Shown here: one piece after another, positions 28,169 to 36,853 of the stretch | How the letters are laid out: every line of letters starts with the position of its first letter | Position numbering within the stretch: the stretch's first letter is position 1 | Assembly (NCBI RefSeq): GCF_023228165.1 | Contig: NZ_JALOBS010000003.1 | Span: forward strand, 186,001 to 250,000 | Length of the DNA: 64,000 nt | DNA from: Methylomonas sp. | Lineage (GTDB): Bacteria > Pseudomonadota > Gammaproteobacteria > Methylococcales > Methylomonadaceae | Direction: 5' to 3' | Program-made: the position numbers and the translations under genes | The notes under the pieces: generated by a model | Database searches by the model: none | Seen by the model: the letters and a program-made list of their open reading frames with translations, nothing else | Told to the model about the DNA's origin: nothing

Positions 28169-28852
28169 TTATTTCAAACTCGAGATATAGTAAGCAACCG
28201 CTTTAATATCTTCGTCGGTCATTTTTTTTGCGATCATGTGCATCATGTTTTCAGGATTATTACTGCGAGCGCCGTTCTTAAAATCGGTCAGCGTTTTAAT
28301 CACATAGTCCGCATGTTGCGAATGCAAAGAAGGATAATCCGCAGGTTTATTGCCTTCGGCATAAGGGCCATGACAGGCCACGCAAGCCGATACTTCCCGG
28401 CTGATGTTACCGTTTCGATATAAATCGCTACCTTGCGCGATCAAATTAGCCAGCTCGGCTTTCTTTTCGTCATCGGTTTTTGTCGGCTGCTCATCGTCTT
28501 CATCATCGTTTGCAGGCAAAGACGGTGCGGGATTGGCCGAAATTTTTTGTGCGGCATAATAGGCGGCAATTTCCGTCATGCTTTTTTCGTCAAGCCCCAT
28601 GGCCAAGGGCGCCATCATCGGTGCGATACGTTCGCCCTTTTTGAACGCCTTTAATTGCTTGACCAGATAGCCCTGGTGTTGGCCGGCAAGTTTTGGAAAG
28701 CCCGGCATCATGCTGTTGCCGTCTTCGCCATGACAACCCGCGCAAGATGCGGCTTTTTCCTTGCCTACGCCCGCTTTAGCCTGTGCATAAACGAAATTGG
28801 TACTGGTGGCAAGCGCCAAGGTAATGGAAACAGTCAGCAGTTTTTTTATCAT
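28169..28852 (-). CDS. Di-haem cytochrome c4-type protein
   Basis: The ATG at 28852 gives 227 residues with a signal peptide (about 1-23) and AGGGGC upstream. Two haem sites are present: Cys37-Ala-Gly-Cys40-His41 and Cys157-Val-Ala-Cys160-His161. The two halves are alike (PKLAGQHQGYLVKQLKAFKKGER versus PSLHSQHADYVIKTLTDFKNGAR, each quoted only as the family repeat), as in cytochromes c4. Such proteins carry electrons in the periplasm, usually to terminal oxidases. An acidic insertion of about 16 residues (115-130, mostly Asp, Glu and Lys) links the halves and is longer than usual. It lies upstream of the haem-attachment operon. Confidence 0.92.
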   Translation of the reverse strand: MIKKLLTVSITLALATSTNFVYAQAKAGVGKEKAASCAGCHGEDGNSMMPGFPKLAGQHQGYLVKQLKAFKKGERIAPMMAPLAMGLDEKSMTEIAAYYAAQKISANPAPSLPANDDEDDEQPTKTDDEKKAELANLIAQGSDLYRNGNISREVSACVACHGPYAEGNKPADYPSLHSQHADYVIKTLTDFKNGARSNNPENMMHMIAKKMTDEDIKAVAYYISSLK

Positions 28853-28962
28853 TATGGGCCCCTGTTCAGGAAGGTTAATCGACGACAAGCAGTCTTAAAA
28901 GCTCTGCCAGACGCTATAATGACCGGATTCTAACCGATTTATAACCCTTAAGCGAGATAGCG

Positions 28963-29580
28963 ATGAATCCAATGTACCACCAGGCCAAATTCATCAACAG
29001 TGCGCCGAGGTTGCAAGATGCCCCCCCCGATCAAGGTATGGAGATCGCTTTTGCCGGGCGTTCGAATGCCGGTAAATCCAGCGCCATCAATACGTTGGTG
29101 CAACAGAATGCCCTGGCCAGAGTCAGTAAAACCCCGGGTCGTACCCAGTTGCTGAACTTTTTTGAAATCGATGCGCAACGTAAGTTGGTCGATTTGCCGG
29201 GCTACGGCTACGCTAAAGTGCCGGTGGCGGTTAAACGCGATTGGCAAAAAATGATGGAAAATTATCTAAAGAACCGCAAAGCCCTGTGTGGGATTGTGCT
29301 GGTGATGGACATCCGCCATCCCATGACCGAATTCGACTGGCAAATGGTGGAATGGTGCGAGCATACCGGGCAACCTTTGCATATCTTGCTGACCAAGGCG
29401 GACAAATTAAAATTCGGTGCCGCCAAAAACACCTTATTGGCTGTGCAGCGGGAATTGAGTCAGGCGAGTATTGTAGTGACCTTGCAATTGTTTTCCGCTT
29501 TAAATAAAACCGGAATCGAAGATATTCACCAACTGCTGGACGAATGGTTTGGGTTTAATGCGGCTGAACAACCGGCTTAG
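28963..29580 (+). CDS. engB: Ribosome biogenesis GTP-binding protein EngB (YihA/YsxC)
   Basis: The 205-residue GTPase needed for large ribosomal subunit assembly. G-motifs are in order: G1 GRSNAGKS (32-39), G2 region KTPGRTQ, G3 DLPGYG, G4 TKAD and G5 SAL. A second in-frame ATG three codons later is possible. The gene is divergent from cytochrome c4, the same neighbour it has in many gammaproteobacteria. Its last 4 bases overlap the end of the convergent metallo-hydrolase gene. Confidence 0.97.
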   Translation: MNPMYHQAKFINSAPRLQDAPPDQGMEIAFAGRSNAGKSSAINTLVQQNALARVSKTPGRTQLLNFFEIDAQRKLVDLPGYGYAKVPVAVKRDWQKMMENYLKNRKALCGIVLVMDIRHPMTEFDWQMVEWCEHTGQPLHILLTKADKLKFGAAKNTLLAVQRELSQASIVVTLQLFSALNKTGIEDIHQLLDEWFGFNAAEQPA

Positions 29581-30470
29581 CGCAATATATGCTCGATGCC
29601 TTCCCGAGCCAGATAAACTTCAAAATCCACCGCGCCGGCTTTGGTCAGGACATTCTGAAAAATCGTTTCCAGTTCTCGGTCGTCGCGGGTCGGTTCGTGA
29701 TGGGTCAGAAACAGTTTCTTAGCATGTACCTGCCGGGCCAGTTCTAAGGCTCCTCCATAGGTATTGTGTCCCCAGCCGGCTTTTTTTGCGTATTCGGCGT
29801 CGGTATAGGAAGAGTCCACGATCAGCGCATCAACGCCCTGCATGGTAGCGTGAACTTCAAATAATTTGGCGTCGATAAATTGTTGATTGGACGCATAATC
29901 CGGATCATCGGCGGAATAGGGATTGCTGGGCGTTTCGTAATCGCCGGTAAAAAACAACGAACTGCCATCGCTGTCCTCCAACCGATAGCCGAAATTCAAC
30001 ACCGGATGATTTAATACTATCGGGGTTATCGTGGTGCTGCCGATTTGAATGGGTTCGCCTGGCCTGAGGGTGTGGTAGTGAACCCTGGCTTTTACTTGCG
30101 CTTCTATGATGGGAAAGTAGCTGTATTGTAATTGCACGGTTAAAGCCCGTTCAATACCCAATTGGGTGACCGGATCCAAGCCGCCGTAGAGATGGATTTG
30201 ATTTTGCGGGGACAGTAAAGGCAGGAAAAACGGCAGGCCTTGAATATGGTCCCAATGCGTATGGGTAATCACAATGTGGGCCACGATGGGCGATTGGCCC
30301 GACAAGGTTTGCGCCAGGGCAAAGATGCCGGTGCCGGCATCTAAAATCAACAGGTCGTTACTGGCGTTATTAACTTCTATACAAGTGGTGTTGCCGCCGT
30401 ATTTGACTGTTCGGGGGCCAGGGGTTGGAATGGAGCCTCTGACACCCCAAAATTTAAATTTCATCGCCAT
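29577..30470 (-). CDS. Metallo-beta-lactamase fold hydrolase
   Basis: The 297-residue protein has the metal-binding motif HTHWDH (HxHxDH), the opening FWGVRGSIPTPGP and the later Asp in FTGDYET and His in THHEP. The N-terminus and overall layout are those of a widespread MBL subfamily annotated near class II phosphodiesterases, with no proven substrate. GGTAGG precedes the ATG. It begins 6 bases after the HDOD stop and closes the polA-HDOD-MBL operon. Confidence 0.85.
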   Translation of the reverse strand: MAMKFKFWGVRGSIPTPGPRTVKYGGNTTCIEVNNASNDLLILDAGTGIFALAQTLSGQSPIVAHIVITHTHWDHIQGLPFFLPLLSPQNQIHLYGGLDPVTQLGIERALTVQLQYSYFPIIEAQVKARVHYHTLRPGEPIQIGSTTITPIVLNHPVLNFGYRLEDSDGSSLFFTGDYETPSNPYSADDPDYASNQQFIDAKLFEVHATMQGVDALIVDSSYTDAEYAKKAGWGHNTYGGALELARQVHAKKLFLTHHEPTRDDRELETIFQNVLTKAGAVDFEVYLAREGIEHILR

Positions 30471-30476
30471 GCCTAC

Positions 30477-31319
30477 CTAATCAATAAACGCCAGCGCTTC
30501 GTTTTTAATGGTTGATAAATCACCAAGATCGATGATCAAATCCTCCAAATTCATGCCAAAAACGTGTGCAGTGTCGGGCGGTAACTCATCGACCACCGGG
30601 TTGCCGGCAAAACCGAACCCCAGCTTTTTACTGATTTGATTGGCGGCAAACAGACAATCGCCCAGTTGCGTATGCAGATGCTCGCTGTGGTGATGATCGA
30701 TGGCCTCAACCAACTCATTGGCCAGTCCCCAGTGTTCGGCCAGTAACTTGCCGGCCTGGCTATGATCGGTACCTAAAATATCGAGCTCGGCTTGAAACAG
30801 GTTTATCTCCTGTTCTTTGGCGGTATCCAAAACCTGTTTGTAGGCAGTGGGTATAAATTCCGCGAACACGATTTTGCCGAAGTCGTGCAATAAACCGGCC
30901 ACGAAATAATCGCTGCCTTGCATGAGCGGGACCTTCAGGCGGTCGGCCAACAATTTGCACAGAGCCGCGGTGGTCAACGAATGCAATAAAAAAGCATGCG
31001 TATCGAAGCCGGCCTGATTTTTGGTAGGCAAAACACCGATGGCGGCAACCGACAGAGCCAGATTTTTAATGGTGTTGATACCCAGATGTACGACGGCGCG
31101 CTGGACGGAACTGATTTTTTGTGCCAAGCCATAGAACGGCGAGTTGATCACCTTCAGAATTTTTACTGTCATTAGCGGGTCGGATTCGATAACTTGGACG
31201 ATTTCCCGGCCATCGGCATTCAGATCGGCCGCCAACAGCAGCAAGCGTTGCACACTGCTGCGGAAGGCAGGCATTTTGTCGACGAATACTAAGAGTTGTT
31301 CTTCATCTAGGTTGGTCAA
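30477..31319 (-). CDS. HDOD domain signalling protein
   Basis: This 280-residue protein has an HDOD domain (about 15-215), a relative of the HD phosphohydrolase fold that is thought to act in signalling without its own catalysis. SDPLMTVKILKVINSPFYG is the usual opening helix, and LLHDFGK keeps an HD pair. The start appears to be TTG at 31319 with GGGGAATA upstream; the next Met is at codon 16, inside the domain. It lies 15 bases after polA, so all three genes should share a transcript. Confidence 0.85.
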   Translation of the reverse strand: MTNLDEEQLLVFVDKMPAFRSSVQRLLLLAADLNADGREIVQVIESDPLMTVKILKVINSPFYGLAQKISSVQRAVVHLGINTIKNLALSVAAIGVLPTKNQAGFDTHAFLLHSLTTAALCKLLADRLKVPLMQGSDYFVAGLLHDFGKIVFAEFIPTAYKQVLDTAKEQEINLFQAELDILGTDHSQAGKLLAEHWGLANELVEAIDHHHSEHLHTQLGDCLFAANQISKKLGFGFAGNPVVDELPPDTAHVFGMNLEDLIIDLGDLSTIKNEALAFID

Positions 31320-31334
31320 AATATTATTCCCCGT

Positions 31335-34091
31335 TTAATGCGCTTGGTCCCAGTTCTCGCCGTAACCCACTTCCACCAGCAGCGGGACATGCAAATCGGC
31401 CGCGGCCGACATGAGGTCGCGAATCTTGGCCATGCAATCGGCCAGTTGCGGCTCGGCCACTTCAAACACCAATTCATCGTGCACTTGCATGATCATTTTT
31501 AGATCGGCGCCGCTACCACGAATCCATGCATCACAGGCAATCATGGCTAGTTTGATAATATCCGCGGCAGTGCCTTGCATGGGCGCGTTGATGGCGGTGC
31601 GCTCGGCATATTGGCGTTGCGCGGCATTGCGGGCATTGATGTCCGGCAAATACAAGCGGCGGCCGAAAATGGTTTCTACATAGCCCTGCTGTTTAGCCTG
31701 TTCGCGAATGTTATCCATATACTGTTTCACTCCGGGGTAGCGACTGAAGTATAGATCAATATAAGCTTGAGCCTGATTCCGCGACAAACCCAGTTGCTGA
31801 GCCAGACCGAAAGCCGACATGCCGTAGATCAAACCGAAGTTGATGGCCTTGGCGGAGCGGCGTAAATCATGGGTAACTTGATCCAGATCCACTTCGAATA
31901 CTTCGGCGGCGGTAGCGCTGTGTACATCCACCCCCTGCGAAAATGCCGCCAGTAGACCGGCATCGCCGGATAAATGCGCCATGATCCGCAATTCGATTTG
32001 CGAATAGTCGGCGGCGACGATTTTGTAACCCGGCGGAGCGATAAATGCCTGGCGTATTTTGCGACCTTCTTCGCTGCGGATCGGAATATTCTGCAAGTTG
32101 GGGTCGGACGACGACAAGCGTCCGGTGGCTGCTACCGCCTGGTGATAAGAGGTATGCACCCGGCCGGTACGGTGGTTGATCTGTTGCGGCAGTTTTTCGG
32201 TATAGGTGGATTTCAGCTTGCTCATGCCGCGAAATTCCAGGATCAGCTTGGGCAAGGCATAATCCAGCGCCAGTTCCTGCAATACCGATTCGTCGGTAGA
32301 CGGCTGGCCTTTGGGGGTTTTTTTCAGTACCGGTAAATTTAGACGGTCGTACAAGATCTCCTGAATTTGTTTCGGCGAGCCCAAATTAAACGCCGAGCCG
32401 GCCAGATCATGAGCCTGCTGCTCTATGCCTGCCATGCGACTGGCCAATTCCAGGCTTTGCTGATCCAGCATGGCGTTATCGATCAAAACCCCGTTGGCCT
32501 CGATGCGTACCAGCACATCGATCAGCGGAATTTCAATTTCCCGGTACAAATCCCATAAACGCGGCTGCTGTTGCAATTGGGCCGACAGGGTTTGATGTAA
32601 GCGCAGGGTGATATCGGCATCCTCCGCCGCGTATTGGCCGGCCTGTTCGATCGGTACTTCCTGAAAGCCGATCTGTTTGGCGCCCTTGCCCGCCACATCT
32701 GCATAATGAATGGTTTCGACACTCAGATAATGCTTGGCCAGATCGTCCATATTATGTTTGCTGGCCGTGCTGTTTAAAACATAAGACTCCAGCATGGTGT
32801 CGTGCTGGATGCCGCGCAGGCTGATGCCGTGGTTAGCCAGCACGTGGGCATCGTATTTCAGGTTTTGACCCAGTTTGGGTTTGTCAGGGTCTTCCAGCAG
32901 CGGCCGTAAAGCGTCGAGCACGGTCTGTCTGTCCAGTTGAGTCGGCACCTCCGGATAATCGTGTGCCAACGGTACATAGGCCGCCTGCCCGGCGGTTACC
33001 GCAAACGAGACGCCGACGATCTCCGCGTCGCTGTAATTCAGACTGGTGGTTTCGGTATCGAAAGCAAACAATTCGGCTTGTTGAAGTGTTGCCAGCCAGC
33101 CGTCGAAATCGGTCTGGCTGAGCAGGGTTTGATAATCGCGGCTTAATGCGGAAGCCGGCTCCTGCTCCGTTGAGGAAGCAGGGTAAGAAGTTTTTTTCTC
33201 ACTCTCTCCGGCTGTAGAGGGGGGTGAGCCATTGCCATTCAACGTCTTCAACCAGCTGTTGAAACCCAGGCTGCCCAGTTGCTGTTTCAAGGCGGCGATA
33301 TCCGGTTCCCGGCGTTTCAAATCGGCCAGGCTGTAATGCAACGCCACATCGCATTTGATGGTGGTCAATTCCTGCGACAGCGGCAGTTGCGGCAAGGCCT
33401 CGCGCAAATTGTCGCCGATCTTGCCTTTGATTTCGTCGGCATGCGCGACCAGGTTGTCCAGCGTGCCGTATTGTTGCAGCCATTTGGCGGCGGTTTTCGG
33501 GCCGACCTTGGGCACGCCGGGAATGTTATCCACCGCATCACCCATCAGGGCCAGATAATCGATGATTTGCTCCGGTCTGACGCCGAATTTTTCCTCCACC
33601 CCGGCAATATCCATGCGGGTATTGGTCATGGAGTTTTCCAGCGTGATCTGTTCGGTAACCAGTTGCGCCATGTCCTTGTCGCCGGTGGAAATCACCACTT
33701 CAAAGCCTTGGCGGGCGGCATTTTGCGCCAGACTGCCCAGCACATCGTCGGCTTCCACGCCATGTTCGATAATTAACGGTAAACCCAGCGAGCGGATCAG
33801 CTCGTGCAAGGGTTGAATCTGTACCCGCAAATCGTCGGGCATCGGCGGCCGGTGCGCCTTGTATTGATCGTATAAATCGTGCCGAAACGTCTTGCCGGGC
33901 GCATCGAACACCACCGTGACATAGGGGGTGTCGTAGTCGTTGAGCAGTTTGCGCAGCATGTTGGAGACGCCGTAAACGGCATTGGTCGGCAGGCCCTGGG
34001 CATTGCTTAAGGGCGGCACGGCATGGAAGGCGCGGAATAAAAACGACGAGCCGTCGACCAGAATCAGTTTGTTTGCGGAATGTTCGGACAT
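31335..34091 (-). CDS. polA: DNA polymerase I
   Basis: PolA repairs DNA and removes RNA primers. The ATG at 34091 gives 918 residues (928 in E. coli) beginning MSEHSANKLILVDGSS; a longer frame would add a poor 21-residue extension. The 5'-3' exonuclease (1-290) has GVEADDVLG and GDKDMAQLV. The 3'-5' exonuclease (about 330-520) keeps FDTET and YAAEDAD, so proofreading should work. The polymerase domain has DYSQIELR, the O-helix RRSAKAINFGLIYG and MQVHDELVFE. It heads an operon with the HDOD and metallo-hydrolase genes. Repeat copy A lies upstream. Confidence 0.97.
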   Translation of the reverse strand: MSEHSANKLILVDGSSFLFRAFHAVPPLSNAQGLPTNAVYGVSNMLRKLLNDYDTPYVTVVFDAPGKTFRHDLYDQYKAHRPPMPDDLRVQIQPLHELIRSLGLPLIIEHGVEADDVLGSLAQNAARQGFEVVISTGDKDMAQLVTEQITLENSMTNTRMDIAGVEEKFGVRPEQIIDYLALMGDAVDNIPGVPKVGPKTAAKWLQQYGTLDNLVAHADEIKGKIGDNLREALPQLPLSQELTTIKCDVALHYSLADLKRREPDIAALKQQLGSLGFNSWLKTLNGNGSPPSTAGESEKKTSYPASSTEQEPASALSRDYQTLLSQTDFDGWLATLQQAELFAFDTETTSLNYSDAEIVGVSFAVTAGQAAYVPLAHDYPEVPTQLDRQTVLDALRPLLEDPDKPKLGQNLKYDAHVLANHGISLRGIQHDTMLESYVLNSTASKHNMDDLAKHYLSVETIHYADVAGKGAKQIGFQEVPIEQAGQYAAEDADITLRLHQTLSAQLQQQPRLWDLYREIEIPLIDVLVRIEANGVLIDNAMLDQQSLELASRMAGIEQQAHDLAGSAFNLGSPKQIQEILYDRLNLPVLKKTPKGQPSTDESVLQELALDYALPKLILEFRGMSKLKSTYTEKLPQQINHRTGRVHTSYHQAVAATGRLSSSDPNLQNIPIRSEEGRKIRQAFIAPPGYKIVAADYSQIELRIMAHLSGDAGLLAAFSQGVDVHSATAAEVFEVDLDQVTHDLRRSAKAINFGLIYGMSAFGLAQQLGLSRNQAQAYIDLYFSRYPGVKQYMDNIREQAKQQGYVETIFGRRLYLPDINARNAAQRQYAERTAINAPMQGTAADIIKLAMIACDAWIRGSGADLKMIMQVHDELVFEVAEPQLADCMAKIRDLMSAAADLHVPLLVEVGYGENWDQAH

Positions 34092-34297
34092 GCGGGTTGC
34101 GGCATAATGTTCAAATCGGCAACGATACAGTTCGAGCCCGGTAGCTGCAAGCAAAGAATGGCTTTTGCAAACAATGCTACGGTTAAAGTTTTGTTGATGC
34201 CATGTTGGTCATGAGCTTAAAAATAACCCGCATAAAATGGTTTGCCGTGATGAACAGCCCCATTGTATTGCCGGCATGCCGTCCGAGTCCGGAGCCT

Positions 34298-34368
34298 GTA
34301 GGTCAGGGTGCGCGAAGCGTTCCCTGACAAAATCGGAGTTCGCGGCTTAAAATGTCACGTAACCTACC
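34298..34368 (+). repeat. Two-hairpin repeat, copy A (internally deleted)
   Basis: This 71-bp copy begins GTAGGTCAGGG and ends AACCTACC. The first hairpin (GTCAGGG and CCCTGAC arms) is intact. The second has lost about 21 bases compared with the other copies, so only GTCACGTAA plus the terminal CCTACC remain. It ends 15 bases from the stop codon of the 146-residue orphan gene. Confidence 0.85.
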
Positions 34369-34383
34369 TAGCTTATGACACCT

Positions 34384-34824
34384 TTATTCATTGCTATAAA
34401 GGTATTTTGCGCCATTAGTGAATTGTTCTTGTTCGTCTGCCGTGAGACGTTCCCAATGTTTCTGACAGGTGAAGTTTGCAATTGCAAGACCCAACTTATA
34501 GCGGGTACTTGCTTTCGTGGCTCTATCCAGCAAGGTGATCTGGTTTCGCGACGGATGACGGAAGCCGATACTGGGCGCTTGCTCCAGCATGGCGCCATTC
34601 ACATTCTCGATGGTGTAGTCGTCGGCGTTCCGCAACACTTCTCTGCCGACGTTAGGACTATTACTTTTACCGAACGTCCCGTCAAACCAGTTTTGAGTAA
34701 TATGTCCGAAGGTTATCGTCCCATTTGGTTCAACCCGCTTAAAATACACCGTCGGTTTTTGGTCAACGTCTCCCGTATACCCGATTATGTTTTCCGGAAT
34801 GTAAAAATCTGCTTCAAACGCCAT
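34384..34824 (-). CDS. Orphan protein of unknown function, between repeat copies A and B
   Basis: I do not recognise this 146-residue protein. It is soluble, has no signal peptide or membrane helix, and contains one cysteine near residue 119. The ATG at 34824 is preceded by GGGAGA with good spacing, so it looks like a real gene. It lies alone between two direct copies of the two-hairpin repeat. Its stop codon is 15 bases from the right end of copy A, and its start is 145 bases from the left end of copy B. The 56-residue gene at 39814-39984 sits in the same way between copies C and D. No toxin, nuclease or HTH motif is visible. Confidence 0.65.
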   Translation of the reverse strand: MAFEADFYIPENIIGYTGDVDQKPTVYFKRVEPNGTITFGHITQNWFDGTFGKSNSPNVGREVLRNADDYTIENVNGAMLEQAPSIGFRHPSRNQITLLDRATKASTRYKLGLAIANFTCQKHWERLTADEQEQFTNGAKYLYSNE

Positions 34825-34969
34825 CTTTTCTCTCCCACTTGTTGGTCAGCTATAGCTTAAAATGCTTGAACGCTGGTTAAGAACTTCCTCGGTCTGTTGC
34901 CCTTCGGCTCACAATGCGATGATATCGGAAAAATCACAGCTGTCACCTGGATTTTTAGGCGCACAGACG

Positions 34970-35060
34970 GTAGGCCAGGGTGCGCGGAGCGTTCCCTGAC
35001 AAAATCGAAGTTCATGGCTATAAATGTCACGTAACCGCTAACCGCGGCAACGTGACCTAC
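34970..35060 (+). repeat. Two-hairpin repeat, copy B
   Basis: This 91-bp copy starts GTAGGCCAGGG and ends CGTGACCTAC. The ends GTAGG and CCTAC form a terminal inverted repeat. Hairpin 2 (GTCACGT and ACGTGAC arms, inner CCGC and GCGG) is complete, with a slightly longer loop than in copies C and D. It has one mismatch in the GTCAGGG arm. Confidence 0.88.
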
Positions 35061-35118
35061 CGGGCTGGTTCGAAAGAGTACCCTCATGTATGCCATCCCG
35101 CGCACTCATAATGACCGC

Positions 35119-35706
35119 TTATTCGTCCGCATCCCCCAGCTTGCGCTTGATAGTGATGGCACCGCGAATATCGCCGACTCGGTAGCCGACCGCTTGATCT
35201 TGCGGATATTCCCTGGCTAACATTGTTTTGACTTCGGAGGTCATGTCAGCCGGCTGGCCGTGGCATTGCAGGCACATGGGCTGGGTCGGTATGGCTTTCA
35301 GATAGCGAAACCAGCGGCCATCGGCCTGTTCGATCACCTCGCTGATCTCCGTCGGCGCGGTGCCTTGCGTCTGTTGTCGGTCGAATTTTTCCAACATGTT
35401 ACGCTCCCAGGCATCGGGGCTGCCCAGCGTCTGATTGCGGGTTTTCAACGATACCCGGCTGACCAGAAAACCGTCCCGGGAATATTCCGCCGCCAGGGCC
35501 GGCGCGACCAGTTTGCAAACGCCGATCGCCCCGGCCGGACCGGCGCTTGCCAATTGACTTTTCAAAGTGCCGCCTAAACGCTGCATGAACGTCTGCGCAA
35601 TCCGGCGGCTTTGTTGTAAATAGTCCGAATTATCGGCGGCAACAGCCAGCACCGGCGCCGCAACGAACAACAACGGTAACAAACGACAGGTAAACTTTGA
35701 TTTCAT
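35119..35706 (-). CDS. Exported Tll0287-like (DUF3365) haem-binding protein
   Basis: The 195-residue protein has a signal peptide (about 1-24) and one haem-attachment motif, CLQCHG, about 55 residues from the end. The layout (signal peptide, helical region, conserved ELK-like Lys, CXXCH) is that of DUF3365/Tll0287-like proteins, which fold like PAS-type sensors and carry one c-type haem. Roles in redox or gas sensing have been proposed for the family. GGAGAAGG precedes the ATG. It is divergent from hemF across 100 bases, so haem supply and this haem protein may share a control region. Confidence 0.84.
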   Translation of the reverse strand: MKSKFTCRLLPLLFVAAPVLAVAADNSDYLQQSRRIAQTFMQRLGGTLKSQLASAGPAGAIGVCKLVAPALAAEYSRDGFLVSRVSLKTRNQTLGSPDAWERNMLEKFDRQQTQGTAPTEISEVIEQADGRWFRYLKAIPTQPMCLQCHGQPADMTSEVKTMLAREYPQDQAVGYRVGDIRGAITIKRKLGDADE

Positions 35707-35764
35707 GGCCTTCTCCTCACCCTGATGGCGCTAAAATTTGCGCAAGCCCTGCAAAAGCTGTTAG

Positions 35765-36721
<957 letters not shown>

Positions 36722-36853
36722 TGGCGCAGCATGGGCCGGCGCGGTGCGGCCATTAGCTAGCAAAAAGGGCCAAGGAAAAGGCCGGCATAAAAATTATTAA
36801 AACCAGCGGAGCCCGCCGTTCAAGAGCAGGGCCAGCAATGCAGAGGGATAACC

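Noticed and set aside
34857..35105. 82-codon minus-strand frame
   Set aside because: Most of it is repeat copy B read in reverse. It has no ribosome site and no protein-like pattern.
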